Shown: one piece after another, positions 56,005 to 64,000 of the stretch
Layout: each line of letters opens with the position of its first letter
Position numbering within the stretch: the stretch's first letter is position 1
NCBI GenBank assembly: GCA_963817635.1
Contig: CAWFPR010000002.1
Location: 62,001 to 126,000 of the forward strand
From: CAWFPR01 sp963817635
GTDB taxonomy: Bacteria; Acidobacteriota; Vicinamibacteria; Vicinamibacterales; 2-12-FULL-66-21
Direction of reading: 5' to 3'
Length of the DNA stretch: 64,000 nt
Made by a program: the position numbers and the translations under genes
Notes under the pieces: generated by a model
Told to the model about the DNA's origin: nothing
Databases searched by the model: none
Seen by the model: the letters and a program-made list of their open reading frames with translations, nothing else

Positions 56005-56935
56005 TCGCATGCGAGTCGCGGTAATCGGCGTCGGGCATCTCGGCCGGCATCACGCCCGGATCCTGTCGGCGCTCGACGGCGCCGAACTGGTGGCCGTGGT
56101 GGACACGCTGCCGGGCCGCGCCGCGGAAATCGCCTCCGGCACCGGCGCGCGCGCGCTGACCGATTGCCGTGAGATCGTCGGCCAGGTGGACGCCGTCACG
56201 ATCGCCGTCCCGACCGAGCAGCATCGCGACGTGGCGCTGCCGTTCCTGGCGCGGGGCACGGCCGTCCTCATCGAAAAGCCCATGGCGCGCTCGCTGGCCG
56301 AAGCCGACGAGCTGCTCGCCGCCGCGCGCGCCTCCGGCGCGACGCTGGCGGTCGGGCATACCGAGCGGTACAACCCCGCCGTCGCCGCCGTGATGCCGCT
56401 CGTGACCTCGCCGCGCTTCATCGAGGTGCACCGGCTCGGGGTGTTTCCCGAGCGCAGCCTCGACATCGACGTCGTCTTCGATCTGATGATTCACGACCTG
56501 GACGTGATCCTTTCGCTCGTGCGTTCAGACGTCGTGTCCATCGAAGCGGTCGGGGTGCCGGTCCTGACGCCCCGCTACGACATCGCCAACGCCCGGCTGC
56601 GCTTCGCGTCGGGGTGCATCGCCAACGTGACCGCGAGCCGGATCAGCAAGGATCGGGTGCGGAAAATCCGGTTCTTCCAGCCGGATTCGTATATATCGAT
56701 CGATTATGCGGCGCAGGAGGTCGAGGGCTGGCGGCTGGTCCGGACCGCCGGCGAGCGTCCGAAGATCGAGGGCGGGCAGCTGCCGGTGGAGCACGACGAG
56801 CCGCTCAAGCGGGAGCTGGCCGATTTCCTGGGCGCCGCGCGCGACCATCGCGCTCCGATCGTGGACGGCGAGGCCGGCCGCCGGGCGCTGGAGCTGGCCA
56901 CGCGGATCGCCGACAAGATGGAAAGCGTGTCGTAG
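55994..56935 (+). CDS. Gfo/Idh/MocA family oxidoreductase
   Basis: A 313-residue NAD(P)-dependent oxidoreductase. Rossmann motif RVAVIGVGHLGRHHARIL near 6-23, the EKPMARSLAEADEL helix with the catalytic Lys (IEKP), and the C-terminal domain (HDLDVILSLV). GTG 55994 follows AAAGGAGC. In some lipid A pathways a Gfo/Idh enzyme (GnnA) makes UDP-3-keto-GlcNAc for 3-amino lipid A. Neighbourhood next to lpxA/lpxI makes this worth testing, though no GnnB aminotransferase is adjacent. Confidence 0.85.
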   Translation: MASDRMRVAVIGVGHLGRHHARILSALDGAELVAVVDTLPGRAAEIASGTGARALTDCREIVGQVDAVTIAVPTEQHRDVALPFLARGTAVLIEKPMARSLAEADELLAAARASGATLAVGHTERYNPAVAAVMPLVTSPRFIEVHRLGVFPERSLDIDVVFDLMIHDLDVILSLVRSDVVSIEAVGVPVLTPRYDIANARLRFASGCIANVTASRISKDRVRKIRFFQPDSYISIDYAAQEVEGWRLVRTAGERPKIEGGQLPVEHDEPLKRELADFLGAARDHRAPIVDGEAGRRALELATRIADKMESVS

Positions 56936-56956
56936 GACGACGCTTCAGCGTCGTCC
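56935..56956. repeat. Palindrome overlapping the oxidoreductase stop
   Basis: GGACGACGCT-TC-AGCGTCGTCC, a perfect 10-bp stem with a two-base centre, starts on the last base of the TAG stop. Same style as the palindromes at 5947-6024 and 28286-28305. Confidence 0.85.
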
Positions 56957-56986
56957 CATCATCGATCAGCGTTGTGTTTCATCAAA

Positions 56987-58441
56987 ATGTTCAAAGACCT
57001 GAACGACTTCATCGCGGCGCTCGACCGCGAACGTGAGCTGGCCCGCATCACCGATCCGGTGAGTCCCGACCTCGAGATTTGCGCGGTGACGGATCGCGTG
57101 TCCAAGTCGCCCGGCGGCGGCCCGGGGCTGCTCTTCGAGCGGCCGACCGGCTTCGACATTCCGGTCGCGGTGAACCTGTACGGATCGATGAAGCGGATCT
57201 GCATGGCGCTCGGCGTGGAGACGCTCGACGATCTCGCGAAGGAGATCGAGGAGCTGGCCTCGCCGAAGATCCCCGCGGGCATGCTCGACGCGCTGAAGAT
57301 GCTGCCGATGGTCAACCGGCTGCGCGACCTGATGCCGAAAACCGTCGGCGACGGTCCTTGCCAGGAGGTCGTCCTGCGCGACGGCTCGCTCGACGATCTG
57401 CCGATCCTCAAGTGCTGGCCCGAAGACGGCGGGCGCTACATTACCCTGCCGCTCGTCTTCACCAGGGATCCCGAGACCGGGATGCGCAACATCGGCACCT
57501 ACCGCATGCAGGTGTTCGACGGCCGCACCACCGGGATGCACTGGCAGCGCCACAAGGGTGGCGCCCAGCACTACCGTGTCGCCGAACGGCTCGGCAGGCG
57601 GCTGCCGGTCGCCGTGGCGCTCGGTCCAGATCCGGCGCTTGCCTATTCGGCCACCGCGCCCATGCCCGAGGGGCTCGACGAGCTGCTGCTCGCCGGATTC
57701 CTGAGGCGCGATCGCGTCGAACTGGTCAAGTGCGTCACCGTCGATCTCGAGGTGCCCGCCAACGCGCAGATGATTCTCGAGGGCTACGTCGAACCGGGCG
57801 AGCGTCGCCGCGAGGGGCCGTTCGGCGATCACACCGGGTTCTATTCGCACCCGGACGACTATCCCGTGTTCCACGTCACCTGCGTCACGCGCCGCAAGAA
57901 CCCCATCTACCTGACGACGGTCGTGGGGATTCCGCCGATGGAGGACTACTATCTCGGCAAGGCGAGCGAGCGGATCTTCCTGCCGCTCATCCGCAAGACG
58001 CTGCCGGAAATCGTGGACATGCACTTCCCGGCCGCGGGCATTTTCCACAACATCGTCTTCATCTCGATCGACAAGCGCTATCCGGGACATGCCCGCAAGA
58101 TCATGAACGCCGTCTGGGGCCTCGGCCAGCTCATGTTTTCGAAGACCGTGATCGTGGTGGACAAGGACGTGGACGTCCAGAACGAGGCTGAGGTCGCGTG
58201 GATCGTCGGAACGCACTACGATCCGGAGCGGGACATCCAGTTCACCCGGGGCCCGATGGACGATCTCGAAGACGCGAGCGATCTTCCGGCCTACGGGAGC
58301 AAGATGGGCATCGACGCCACTCGCAAATGGGCGTCGGAAGGATTCACCAGGCCGTGGCCCACGCGCGTGGCGACGACCGGGCCGGCCGCGGAGAAGGCCG
58401 AAGCCATCTGGGAGAAGATCAGCAAGGGATGGAAAGCCTGA
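56987..58441 (+). CDS. UbiD-family decarboxylase, probable menaquinone MqnL
   Basis: A 484-residue prenylated-FMN decarboxylase. Conserved stretches ITLPLVFTRDPETGMRNIGTYR, MHWQRHKGGAQHYR and the active-site EGYVEPGERRREGPFGDHTG (Arg/Glu/Asp network) identify UbiD. With mqnA, mqnC and an UbiA-type gene next to it, the likely reaction is removal of the 6-carboxyl from prenylated naphthoate, the late step of the futalosine route. ATG 56987 is used. Its end overlaps the next gene by 13 bases. Confidence 0.88.
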   Translation: MFKDLNDFIAALDRERELARITDPVSPDLEICAVTDRVSKSPGGGPGLLFERPTGFDIPVAVNLYGSMKRICMALGVETLDDLAKEIEELASPKIPAGMLDALKMLPMVNRLRDLMPKTVGDGPCQEVVLRDGSLDDLPILKCWPEDGGRYITLPLVFTRDPETGMRNIGTYRMQVFDGRTTGMHWQRHKGGAQHYRVAERLGRRLPVAVALGPDPALAYSATAPMPEGLDELLLAGFLRRDRVELVKCVTVDLEVPANAQMILEGYVEPGERRREGPFGDHTGFYSHPDDYPVFHVTCVTRRKNPIYLTTVVGIPPMEDYYLGKASERIFLPLIRKTLPEIVDMHFPAAGIFHNIVFISIDKRYPGHARKIMNAVWGLGQLMFSKTVIVVDKDVDVQNEAEVAWIVGTHYDPERDIQFTRGPMDDLEDASDLPAYGSKMGIDATRKWASEGFTRPWPTRVATTGPAAEKAEAIWEKISKGWKA

Positions 58442-59281
58442 CACACGCCGACGCGGCTGCGCTCCTCGAGAGCCACGATCTGATTGGCACCGGTGCGCGG
58501 GCCGACGACGTGCGCCGGGCCTTGCATGGTGCGCGCACGACATTCGTGCGCGTGTTCGAGGTGCATGTCGACGCTCCGCCGTCCGCCGCGCCGTCGTCGA
58601 TGGCTGCCGGAGAGATTCGGATCGTCGGCCGGCCCGCCTCGATCGACGCGGCGCTGGCCGCCGTCCAGGCGGCCGTGTCGTTCGCCGACGGCACCGCGGT
58701 CACCGGGTTCGCGCTCGACGACCTGCAGGCGTTGGCGGCCACGGGGCCCCGATCGCTGACCGACGTCTGTCGCGCGCTGCGCGCCGCCGGCATGGAAGCG
58801 GTCGCCGAGGTGGCGGTCGACACGCTGGCGGACTTTCACCTGGTCACCCAGGCGCGGACCGCGGGCCTGGCGGTCACGCGCCTGACCGTCCGCGCGCTCG
58901 CGCCCGATGCCCGGCTCGACGATCCTCGAGCGCGCGCGCGCCCTTCAGGCTGCCATTGGCGGCTTCAGGACCTTCGCGCCCCTCCCGCGCACGTTCACCG
59001 CCGCACACCCGTCCACCGGGTTCGACGATGTGAAGCAGGTCGCGCTGGCACGCCTGCTCGTTCCGGCGATCGAATCCATTCAGGTGGACTGGCCGCTGTA
59101 CGGCCCGAAGCTCGCCCAGGTCGCGCTGACCGTCGGGGCGGACGACGTGGACGGCGTGGCCGCGGTGGAGATCGGGACGCTCGGCACGCGCCGCAGCGCC
59201 CTGGAGGAAATCCGCGGCAACATCCGGGCGGCCGCGCTCGATCCGATCGAGCGCAACGGGCGCTTCGAGAGCCGGTCATGA
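58429..59281 (+). CDS. MqnE/CofH-like protein without radical SAM cysteines (frame break)
   Basis: After joining at about 58918 (one extra G), this is a 284-residue protein. The second half is clearly like MqnE/CofH: FDDVKQVALARLLVPAIES and YGPKLAQVALTVGADDVDG, and the first half aligns loosely with the barrel (SLTDVCRALRAAGMEAVAEV). The CxxxCxxC cluster motif and the region around it are missing; only one Cys (DVCR) remains. It cannot bind the usual 4Fe-4S cluster, so it is not a working aminofutalosine synthase in the known way. It is between mqnL and mqnA and overlaps both. Confidence 0.8.
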
Positions 59282-60076
59282 TTCGACGCGGCGCGTCTTG
59301 GCGCAGTCGATTACCTGAACGCGCGGCCGCTCGTCTTCGGCCTCGAGCTCCAGAACCACCTGTTCTCGCTGCGGTTCGACGTGCCGTCGAAGTGCGCGGC
59401 GCTGCTGCACGAGGGGACGATCGACGTCGGGATGATCCCGTCGATCGAGTACCAGCGCGGGTCCGAGCCGTACCGCATCGCGCCGGGCCTCGGGATCATC
59501 TCGGACGGCGAGGTCGCTTCCGTCGCGCTCTTCAGCAAGAAGCCGATCGACCAGGTGGAGTCGATCGCCGCCGACATCAGCTCGCGCACGTCGAACGCGC
59601 TGTTGCGCGTGCTGTGCTACGAACGCTTCGGCATCGACCCGCGGTTCGACCCGATGGCGCCGGATCCAACCGCCATGCTGACGCAGTGCGACGCCGCCCT
59701 CATCATCGGCGACCCGGCGCTGTTCCTCGATCACGCGGCGCGCGGCCTTCTGAAAATCGACCTCGGAGAGCACTGGACCGCGATGACGGATCTGCCGTTC
59801 GTCTGGGCGGTGTGGGCGGGGCGCCCCGCGGCGCTCACCGCCGAACACGTCAGGGCGCTCGTGCACGCCCGGGACGGTGGAGTCGCCCACGTCGATGAGC
59901 TGGCCGCCGCCTACTGCGGACCCGATCGCACAGAACTTGGACAGCGCTACCTGAGGGACAATATCAAGTACGTCCTCGGCGAGCGCGAAGAATCGGGGCT
60001 GCGAACGTTCTACCGGCTGGCCGAAAAGCACGGTCTGATCGAACGCGCAATCGCGCCGGCGTTTTACGGAGGCTAG
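59278..60076 (+). CDS. mqnA: Chorismate dehydratase MqnA (frame break)
   Basis: MqnA removes water from chorismate to give 3-[(1-carboxyvinyl)oxy]benzoate, the first futalosine step. Periplasmic-binding-like fold with GAVDYLNARPLVFGLE near the start, FDVPSKCAALLHEGTIDVG and MIPSIEYQ. One extra base near 59290 separates the ATG 59278 start from the body. ATGA overlap with the preceding gene. About 265 residues. The stop is followed at once by a GGCTTGGGG array. Confidence 0.93.
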
Positions 60077-60150
60077 GGGCTTGGGGCTTCAGGCTTCGGG
60101 CCTGAGGCCTGGTGGCTTCGGGGCTGGGGGCCTCGGGGCTTGGGTTGGCG
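60077..60150 (+). repeat. GGCTTCA array after mqnA
   Basis: Units GGCTTGG, GGCTTCA, GGCTTCGG and GGCCTGA begin on the base after the TAG stop. Confidence 0.85.
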
Positions 60151-60152
60151 GA

Positions 60153-60690
60153 AGGAGGTTGACGGCAGCACGGACGGAACCTCCGTGTCTCCGTCCCTCC
60201 GTTTCTCCTGTGAGGCGGATCCGGTCGCAGCTCGACAGCGGCTGGCGCCCGGGTTAGCGTAAGGAGGCTGACGGCAGCACGGACGGAACCTCCGTGTCTC
60301 CGTCCCTCCGTTTCTCCTGTGAGGCGGATCCGGTCGCAGTTCGACAGCGGCTGTCGCCCGGGTTAGCGTAAGGAGGCTGACGGCAGCACGGACGGAACCT
60401 CCGTGTCTCCGTCCCTCCGTTTCTCCTGTGAGGCGGATCCGGTCGCAGTTCGACAGCGGCTGTCGCCCGGGTTAGCGTGAGGAGGCTGACGGCAGCACGG
60501 ACGGAACCTCCGTGTCTCCGTCCCTCCGTTTCTCCTGTGAGGCGGATCCGGTCGCAGTTCGACAGCGTCTGTCGCCCGGGTAAGCGTAAGGAGGCTGACG
60601 GCAGCACGGACGGAACCTCGGCGTCTCCGTCCCTCCGTTTCTCCTGTGAGGCGGATCCGGTCGCAGTTCGACGGCGGCTGTCGCCCGGCC
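60153..60690. repeat. Tandem repeat, about 109 bp x5
   Basis: GACGGCAGCACGGACGGAAC occurs at 60161, 60271, 60379, 60488 and 60597 (spacings 110, 108, 109, 109). Each unit has CTCCGTGTCTCCGTCCCTCC and ends GTCGCAGTTCGACAGCGG. The 629-base gap between mqnA and mqnC has no gene; open frames on the minus strand are by-products of the repeat. Confidence 0.95.
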
Positions 60691-60705
60691 TTGAATACCG
60701 ACACT

Positions 60706-61923
60706 ATGACGATCGCGCAACCTGGCGGACAAGGTGCGGGGTGGCGGACGGCTCGATCGGGCCGAGGCGCTCGAGCTGTACACGCAGGCGCCGTCGGCGC
60801 TTCTCGGCGCGCTGGCCGACGAAGTCCGTGCGCGCCGTCATCCCGATCGCGTCGTCACCTACATCATCGATCGCAACGTCAACTACACGAACGTCTGCGT
60901 CGCGCGCTGCAACTTCTGCGCGTTCTACCGTCCGGTCGGATCGGCGGAAGGGTACGTGCTCGGGTTCGACGAAATCTTCCGCAAGATCGACGAGACCATC
61001 GCGCTCGGCGGCGGCCAGCTGCTGCTGCAGGGCGGGCACAATCCCGACCTGCCGATCGAGTGGTACGAGGACCTGTTCCGATCGGTGAAGGCGCGCTACC
61101 CGGCATTTCGGCTGCACGCCCTGTCGCCGCCCGAGGTGGTCAACCTGTCGCGTCTGTCGCGGCTGCCGGTGCCCGGCGTGATCGACCGGCTGATCGCGGT
61201 CGGCCTCGACAGCATTCCCGGCGGCGGCGCCGAGATCCTCGTCGATCGCGTGCGCCGGCTGCTGAACTGCTACAGCAAGGCGACCGCTGACGAATGGCTC
61301 GACGTGATGCGTCATGCCCACCGCGCGGGACTGCGCACGACGGCGACGATGATGTACGGCACGGTGGAGACGCTGGCGGAGCGCCTGGAGCACATGTTCC
61401 GGCTGCGCGAGCTCCAGGACGAGACCGGCGGGTTCACCGCCTTCATCGCGTGGAGCTACCAGCCGGAGCACACCGAGCTGGGCGGCAGCGAGGCGACCGG
61501 GGTCGAGTACCTGCGAACGCTCGCCGACCGCGCGGCTCGTGCTCGACAACTTCGAGAACCTCCAGGCGTCGTGGGTCACGCAGGGCGGGAAGGTCGGGCA
61601 GCTCAGCCTGGCGTATGGCGCCAACGACATGGGCAGCGTCATGATCGAAGAAAACGTCGTCCGCGCGGCTGGCGCGAGCTACTGCATGGACGAGATCGAG
61701 ATCGTGCGCAACATCGAGAATGCCGGGTTCACTGCCAGTCCGCCGCAACATGCACTACGAGCGGCTCGGAGCGCCGATTTTCCGCGAGCGCGACGTGCCG
61801 CGGATGCTGGAGCTGGCCGTGGCGCGCGAAGACGGCGACACGAGCCGGCCGCCGGAAATCAGCCGGTACGCCGCGCGCAGTGCGGCGGAGAAGAAGGCGC
61901 GGCAGGAGCACGCCGCCGAGTAG
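60706..61923 (+). CDS. mqnC: Cyclic dehypoxanthinyl futalosine synthase MqnC (frame breaks)
   Basis: A radical SAM enzyme that cyclises dehypoxanthine futalosine. The cluster cysteines are in CVARCNFC (about 64, 68, 71) after VVTYIIDRNVNYTNV; GGQLLLQGGHNPDLPIEWYE and SYQPEHTELGG follow, and the C-terminal FTPVRRNMHYERLGAPIF is typical for MqnC and unlike MqnE. Three single extra bases break the frame (near 60720, 61525, 61735). ATG 60706 is 16 bases after the 109-bp repeats. It is followed by the amidohydrolase after one base. Confidence 0.92.
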
Positions 61924-61924
61924 G

Positions 61925-63126
61925 ATGGCGTACCTCTATCGCGCCGCGTGGGTGCTCCCGGTTGCCACCGCGCCCATCCGGAACGGCTGGGTCGCGGTTG
62001 AACGCGGGCGCGTGCTCGCCGTCGGGCGCGGCGCGGCCCCGCCGCCGGCGGAGGACGGCGAGGTGGCGGAACTCGGGGACGTGGCGATCCTCCCGGGCCT
62101 CGTCAACGCGCACACCCACCTCGAGCTGTCGTGGATGCGCGACCGGGTGCCGCCCGAGGCGTCCGTACCGGAGTGGGCTGCGCGCCTGATGACGCTTCGG
62201 CGTGCCGTCAGCGCCGACCCGCCGGCGCCGATCCACGAGGCCGTGCGCGAGGCGCGCGCGGCCGGGACTGCGCTGGTCGGCGACGTGACCAACACGCTGG
62301 CGGCGTACGAGGCGTTGATCGACAGCGACCTCGCGGCTGCCGTCTTCCGCGAGCTGCTGGGATTCAACGCGCCCGCGCCGGCCGATCTCGTCGCCTCGGC
62401 GCGCGCCGCGCTCGAGGACCTGATGCCGATCGAGTGGCTCCGCCCTTCGATCGTGCCGCACGCGCCCTATTCAGTGTCGCCGGATCTCTTCCGCGCGATT
62501 GCCGGGGCCTCGGGCGATCGCCCGGTCAGCGTGCATCTGGGGGAGTCGGCCGAAGAGCTGCAGTTCCTGCGCGACGGCACCGGGCCGTGGCGCGAGCTGC
62601 TCGGGCGAGCTCGGGGCCTGGAACGACCGCTGGCTGCCGCCCGGCTGCGGCCCCGTCGAGTATCTGGAGCGCCTCGGCCTCGTCGGTCCGCACCTGCTCG
62701 CCGTGCACGGGACCCAGTTCACCGAGGACGACCTGGCGCGGCTCGCCAGCGCGCGCGCCACGGTCGTGACCTGTCCGCGCAGCAACCGCTGGACCGGCGC
62801 CGGCATCCCGCCGGTCGAATGATTTCTACGCATCCGGCGTGCGCGTGGCGATCGGCACCGACAGCCTGGCGAGCGTCGAGGACCTCAACCCGTTTGCCGA
62901 ACTCGTCGAGCTGCGGCGGCTGGCGCCGTACGTGCCGGCCTCGCGGCTGATCGACAGCGCCACGCGCGCCGGCGCCGCCGCGCTCGGCTTTGCCGCCGAC
63001 TACGGCACCATCGAGCCGGGCAAGCTTGCCGATCTCATTGCCGTGCGGCTTTCCGGCAGGGTGGATGACGTGGAAGAATATCTCGTTGCTGGCATCGAAC
63101 CCGACGCCGTGTCCTGGCCGAGCTGA
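61925..63126 (+). CDS. Amidohydrolase, probable aminodeoxyfutalosine deaminase (frame breaks)
   Basis: A metal-dependent amidohydrolase of the MtaD/TrzA type of about 400 residues. The metal site includes HTHLE (about 60), His in HLGES and Asp in GTDSLAS. In the futalosine pathway such an enzyme deaminates 6-amino-6-deoxyfutalosine, and its place between mqnC and mqnP supports this. Two breaks, near 62615 and 62822, are repaired by deleting one base each; the second is at an in-frame TGA. The stop lies inside a GAGCCTTGAGCC array. Confidence 0.85.
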
Positions 63127-63175
63127 GCCTTGAGCCTTGAGCCCTGAGCCCTGAGCCGTGAGCCCTGAGCCGTGA
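63119..63175 (-). repeat. GAGCCTT/GAGCCCT array before mqnP
   Basis: GAGCCTTGAGCCTTGAGCC and GAGCCCT, GAGCCGT units, the reverse of the GGCTCAAG family at 60077. It begins in the last codon of the amidohydrolase and its last unit provides the GTG of mqnP. Confidence 0.85.
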
Positions 63176-64000
63176 AGCGTCTTCCTACCTACGCGTCGTT
63201 CGTGCGTTTCAGCCACACGGTCTTCGCGCTGCCGTTCGCGCTGACCGGAGCGCTGCTCGCGCTGCACCGGACGGGCGACTGGGCGCCGTCGCACGCCGGC
63301 TGGCGCGTCGTGTGGATCGTCATCGCGATGGTGGCGGCGCGCAGCGCGGCGATGGGCTTCAACCGTCTGGCTGACGCGTCGCACGACGCGCTGAACCCGC
63401 GCACCTCGTCGCGCGAGCTTCCGCGCGGCGCCATGACCCGGCGCGAAGCGCAGGTCTTCATCGCGATCGCGGCGCTGGTCTTCGTCGGCGCGGCGTGGGC
63501 GCTCGGTCCGGTGTGCTTCGCGCTGTCGCCCGTCGCCCTGGCGATCGTGTTCTGGTATTCGCTGGCGAAGCGCTTCACCAGCTACACGCAGTTGTTCCTC
63601 GGCCTTGCGATGGCCGTCGCGCCGGTGGGCGGATGGCTGGCTGCCGGCGGCGCCGGCGGCTGGGAACCCTGGCTGCTCGGCCTGGCGATCGGCACGTGGG
63701 TGGGCGGATTCGACGTATTGTATGCGTGTCAGGATCTGGACTTCGATCGCGCGCACGGGCTGCGATCGATCCCCGTCCGGTTCGGGGTCGCGCGGTCGCT
63801 GCGCATCTCGCGCGCGATGCACGTGGTGACCATCGCGTGCCTCGTGCTGCTCGCGCCGGTCGCGCACCTGGGTGGCATCTACCTCGCGGGCGTGGCCGGC
63901 GTGGCCGCGCTGCTCGTGTTCGAGCAGTCGCTCGTCAGCGAGCACGACCTGTCGCAGGTCAAGCGCGCGTTCGACATGAACGGCTACGTCGGCATCCTGT
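63172..64000 (+). CDS. UbiA-type prenyltransferase, probable MqnP (runs off window)
   Basis: A membrane prenyltransferase open to the end of the window (276 codons so far). First Asp-rich motif NRLADASHDALNPRT (64-78), second QDLDFDRAHG (187-196), with LRSIPVRFGVARS after it; multiple membrane helices are visible. MqnP prenylates 1,4-dihydroxy-6-naphthoate before the UbiD-like decarboxylation. GTG 63172 is at the end of a repeat array, without a clear ribosome site. The partner flavin prenyltransferase (UbiX-type) is not seen before the edge. Confidence 0.88.
   Translation, partial: MKRLPTYASFVRFSHTVFALPFALTGALLALHRTGDWAPSHAGWRVVWIVIAMVAARSAAMGFNRLADASHDALNPRTSSRELPRGAMTRREAQVFIAIAALVFVGAAWALGPVCFALSPVALAIVFWYSLAKRFTSYTQLFLGLAMAVAPVGGWLAAGGAGGWEPWLLGLAIGTWVGGFDVLYACQDLDFDRAHGLRSIPVRFGVARSLRISRAMHVVTIACLVLLAPVAHLGGIYLAGVAGVAALLVFEQSLVSEHDLSQVKRAFDMNGYVGIL

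Noticed and set aside
60254..60783. Overlapping minus-strand frames in the 109-bp repeats
   Set aside because: 109 is not a multiple of three, the frames shift between copies, and no start with ribosome site is present.

Overview
The window is GC-rich bacterial chromosome with gene content of a Gram-negative cell. It carries an outer membrane assembly protein (BamA), periplasmic chaperone, lipid A genes (lpxA, lpxI), lipoprotein export genes (LolC/E, LolD) and a VWFA protein of the kind typical of Acidobacteria. HspR-type heat-shock control, the futalosine route to menaquinone, and a FecR/DUF6600-like tryptophan-rich protein fit the same picture. My best guess is an Acidobacteriota genome near the Vicinamibacteria; this is inferred from gene content only. 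No rRNA or tRNA gene was recognised.

Layout. 1-5.1 kb: end of valS, nadC, birA, coaX, an unknown conserved gene and an RNA uracil methyltransferase. 5.2-8.9 kb (minus): glutamine amidotransferase, argS, mobA. 8.9-16.8 kb: V4R-like protein, TPR protein, NfeD, slipin, SPOR protein, lnt, prfB with its natural frameshift site. 17-22.4 kb (minus): four-helix-bundle protein, PBP1A, FecR-like protein. 22.5-27 kb: HspR-controlled operon dnaK-dnaJ-hspR-sigma factor. 27-33.4 kb: DnaC-like ATPase, hemW, small envelope proteins, and an acyl-CoA dehydrogenase-meaB-methylmalonyl-CoA epimerase group. 33.4-37.7 kb: mtnP, PfkB kinase, VWFA protein, small membrane proteins. 37.8-43.2 kb: enoyl-CoA hydratase, ribH-nusB, lysS, lolC/E-lolD. 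43.8-49.2 kb: murJ, DUF2911, RidA, clpC. 49.5-56.9 kb: envelope cluster bamA-skp-fabZ-lpxA, a lipoprotein, lpxI and an oxidoreductase. 57-64 kb: menaquinone (futalosine) cluster: UbiD-type mqnL, a cysteine-less MqnE-like protein, mqnA, mqnC, an amidohydrolase, and the start of a UbiA-type mqnP that runs off the window.

Two features run through the whole window. First, most intergenic gaps hold arrays of short units, about 7-8 bases long, in several unrelated sequence families (GATTGCN, GGCTTCA, AAATGGG, GAGAGCG), plus two longer tandem repeats (about 150 bp x3 and about 109 bp x5) and short palindromes. They usually begin within a few bases of a stop codon, often form inverted pairs, and in several genes provide the last codons or the stop. 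Second, about 28 reading-frame breaks are present; nearly all are repaired by deleting one base, which looks like insertion-biased sequencing error. Broken genes are therefore annotated as full-span CDS with the break positions noted.
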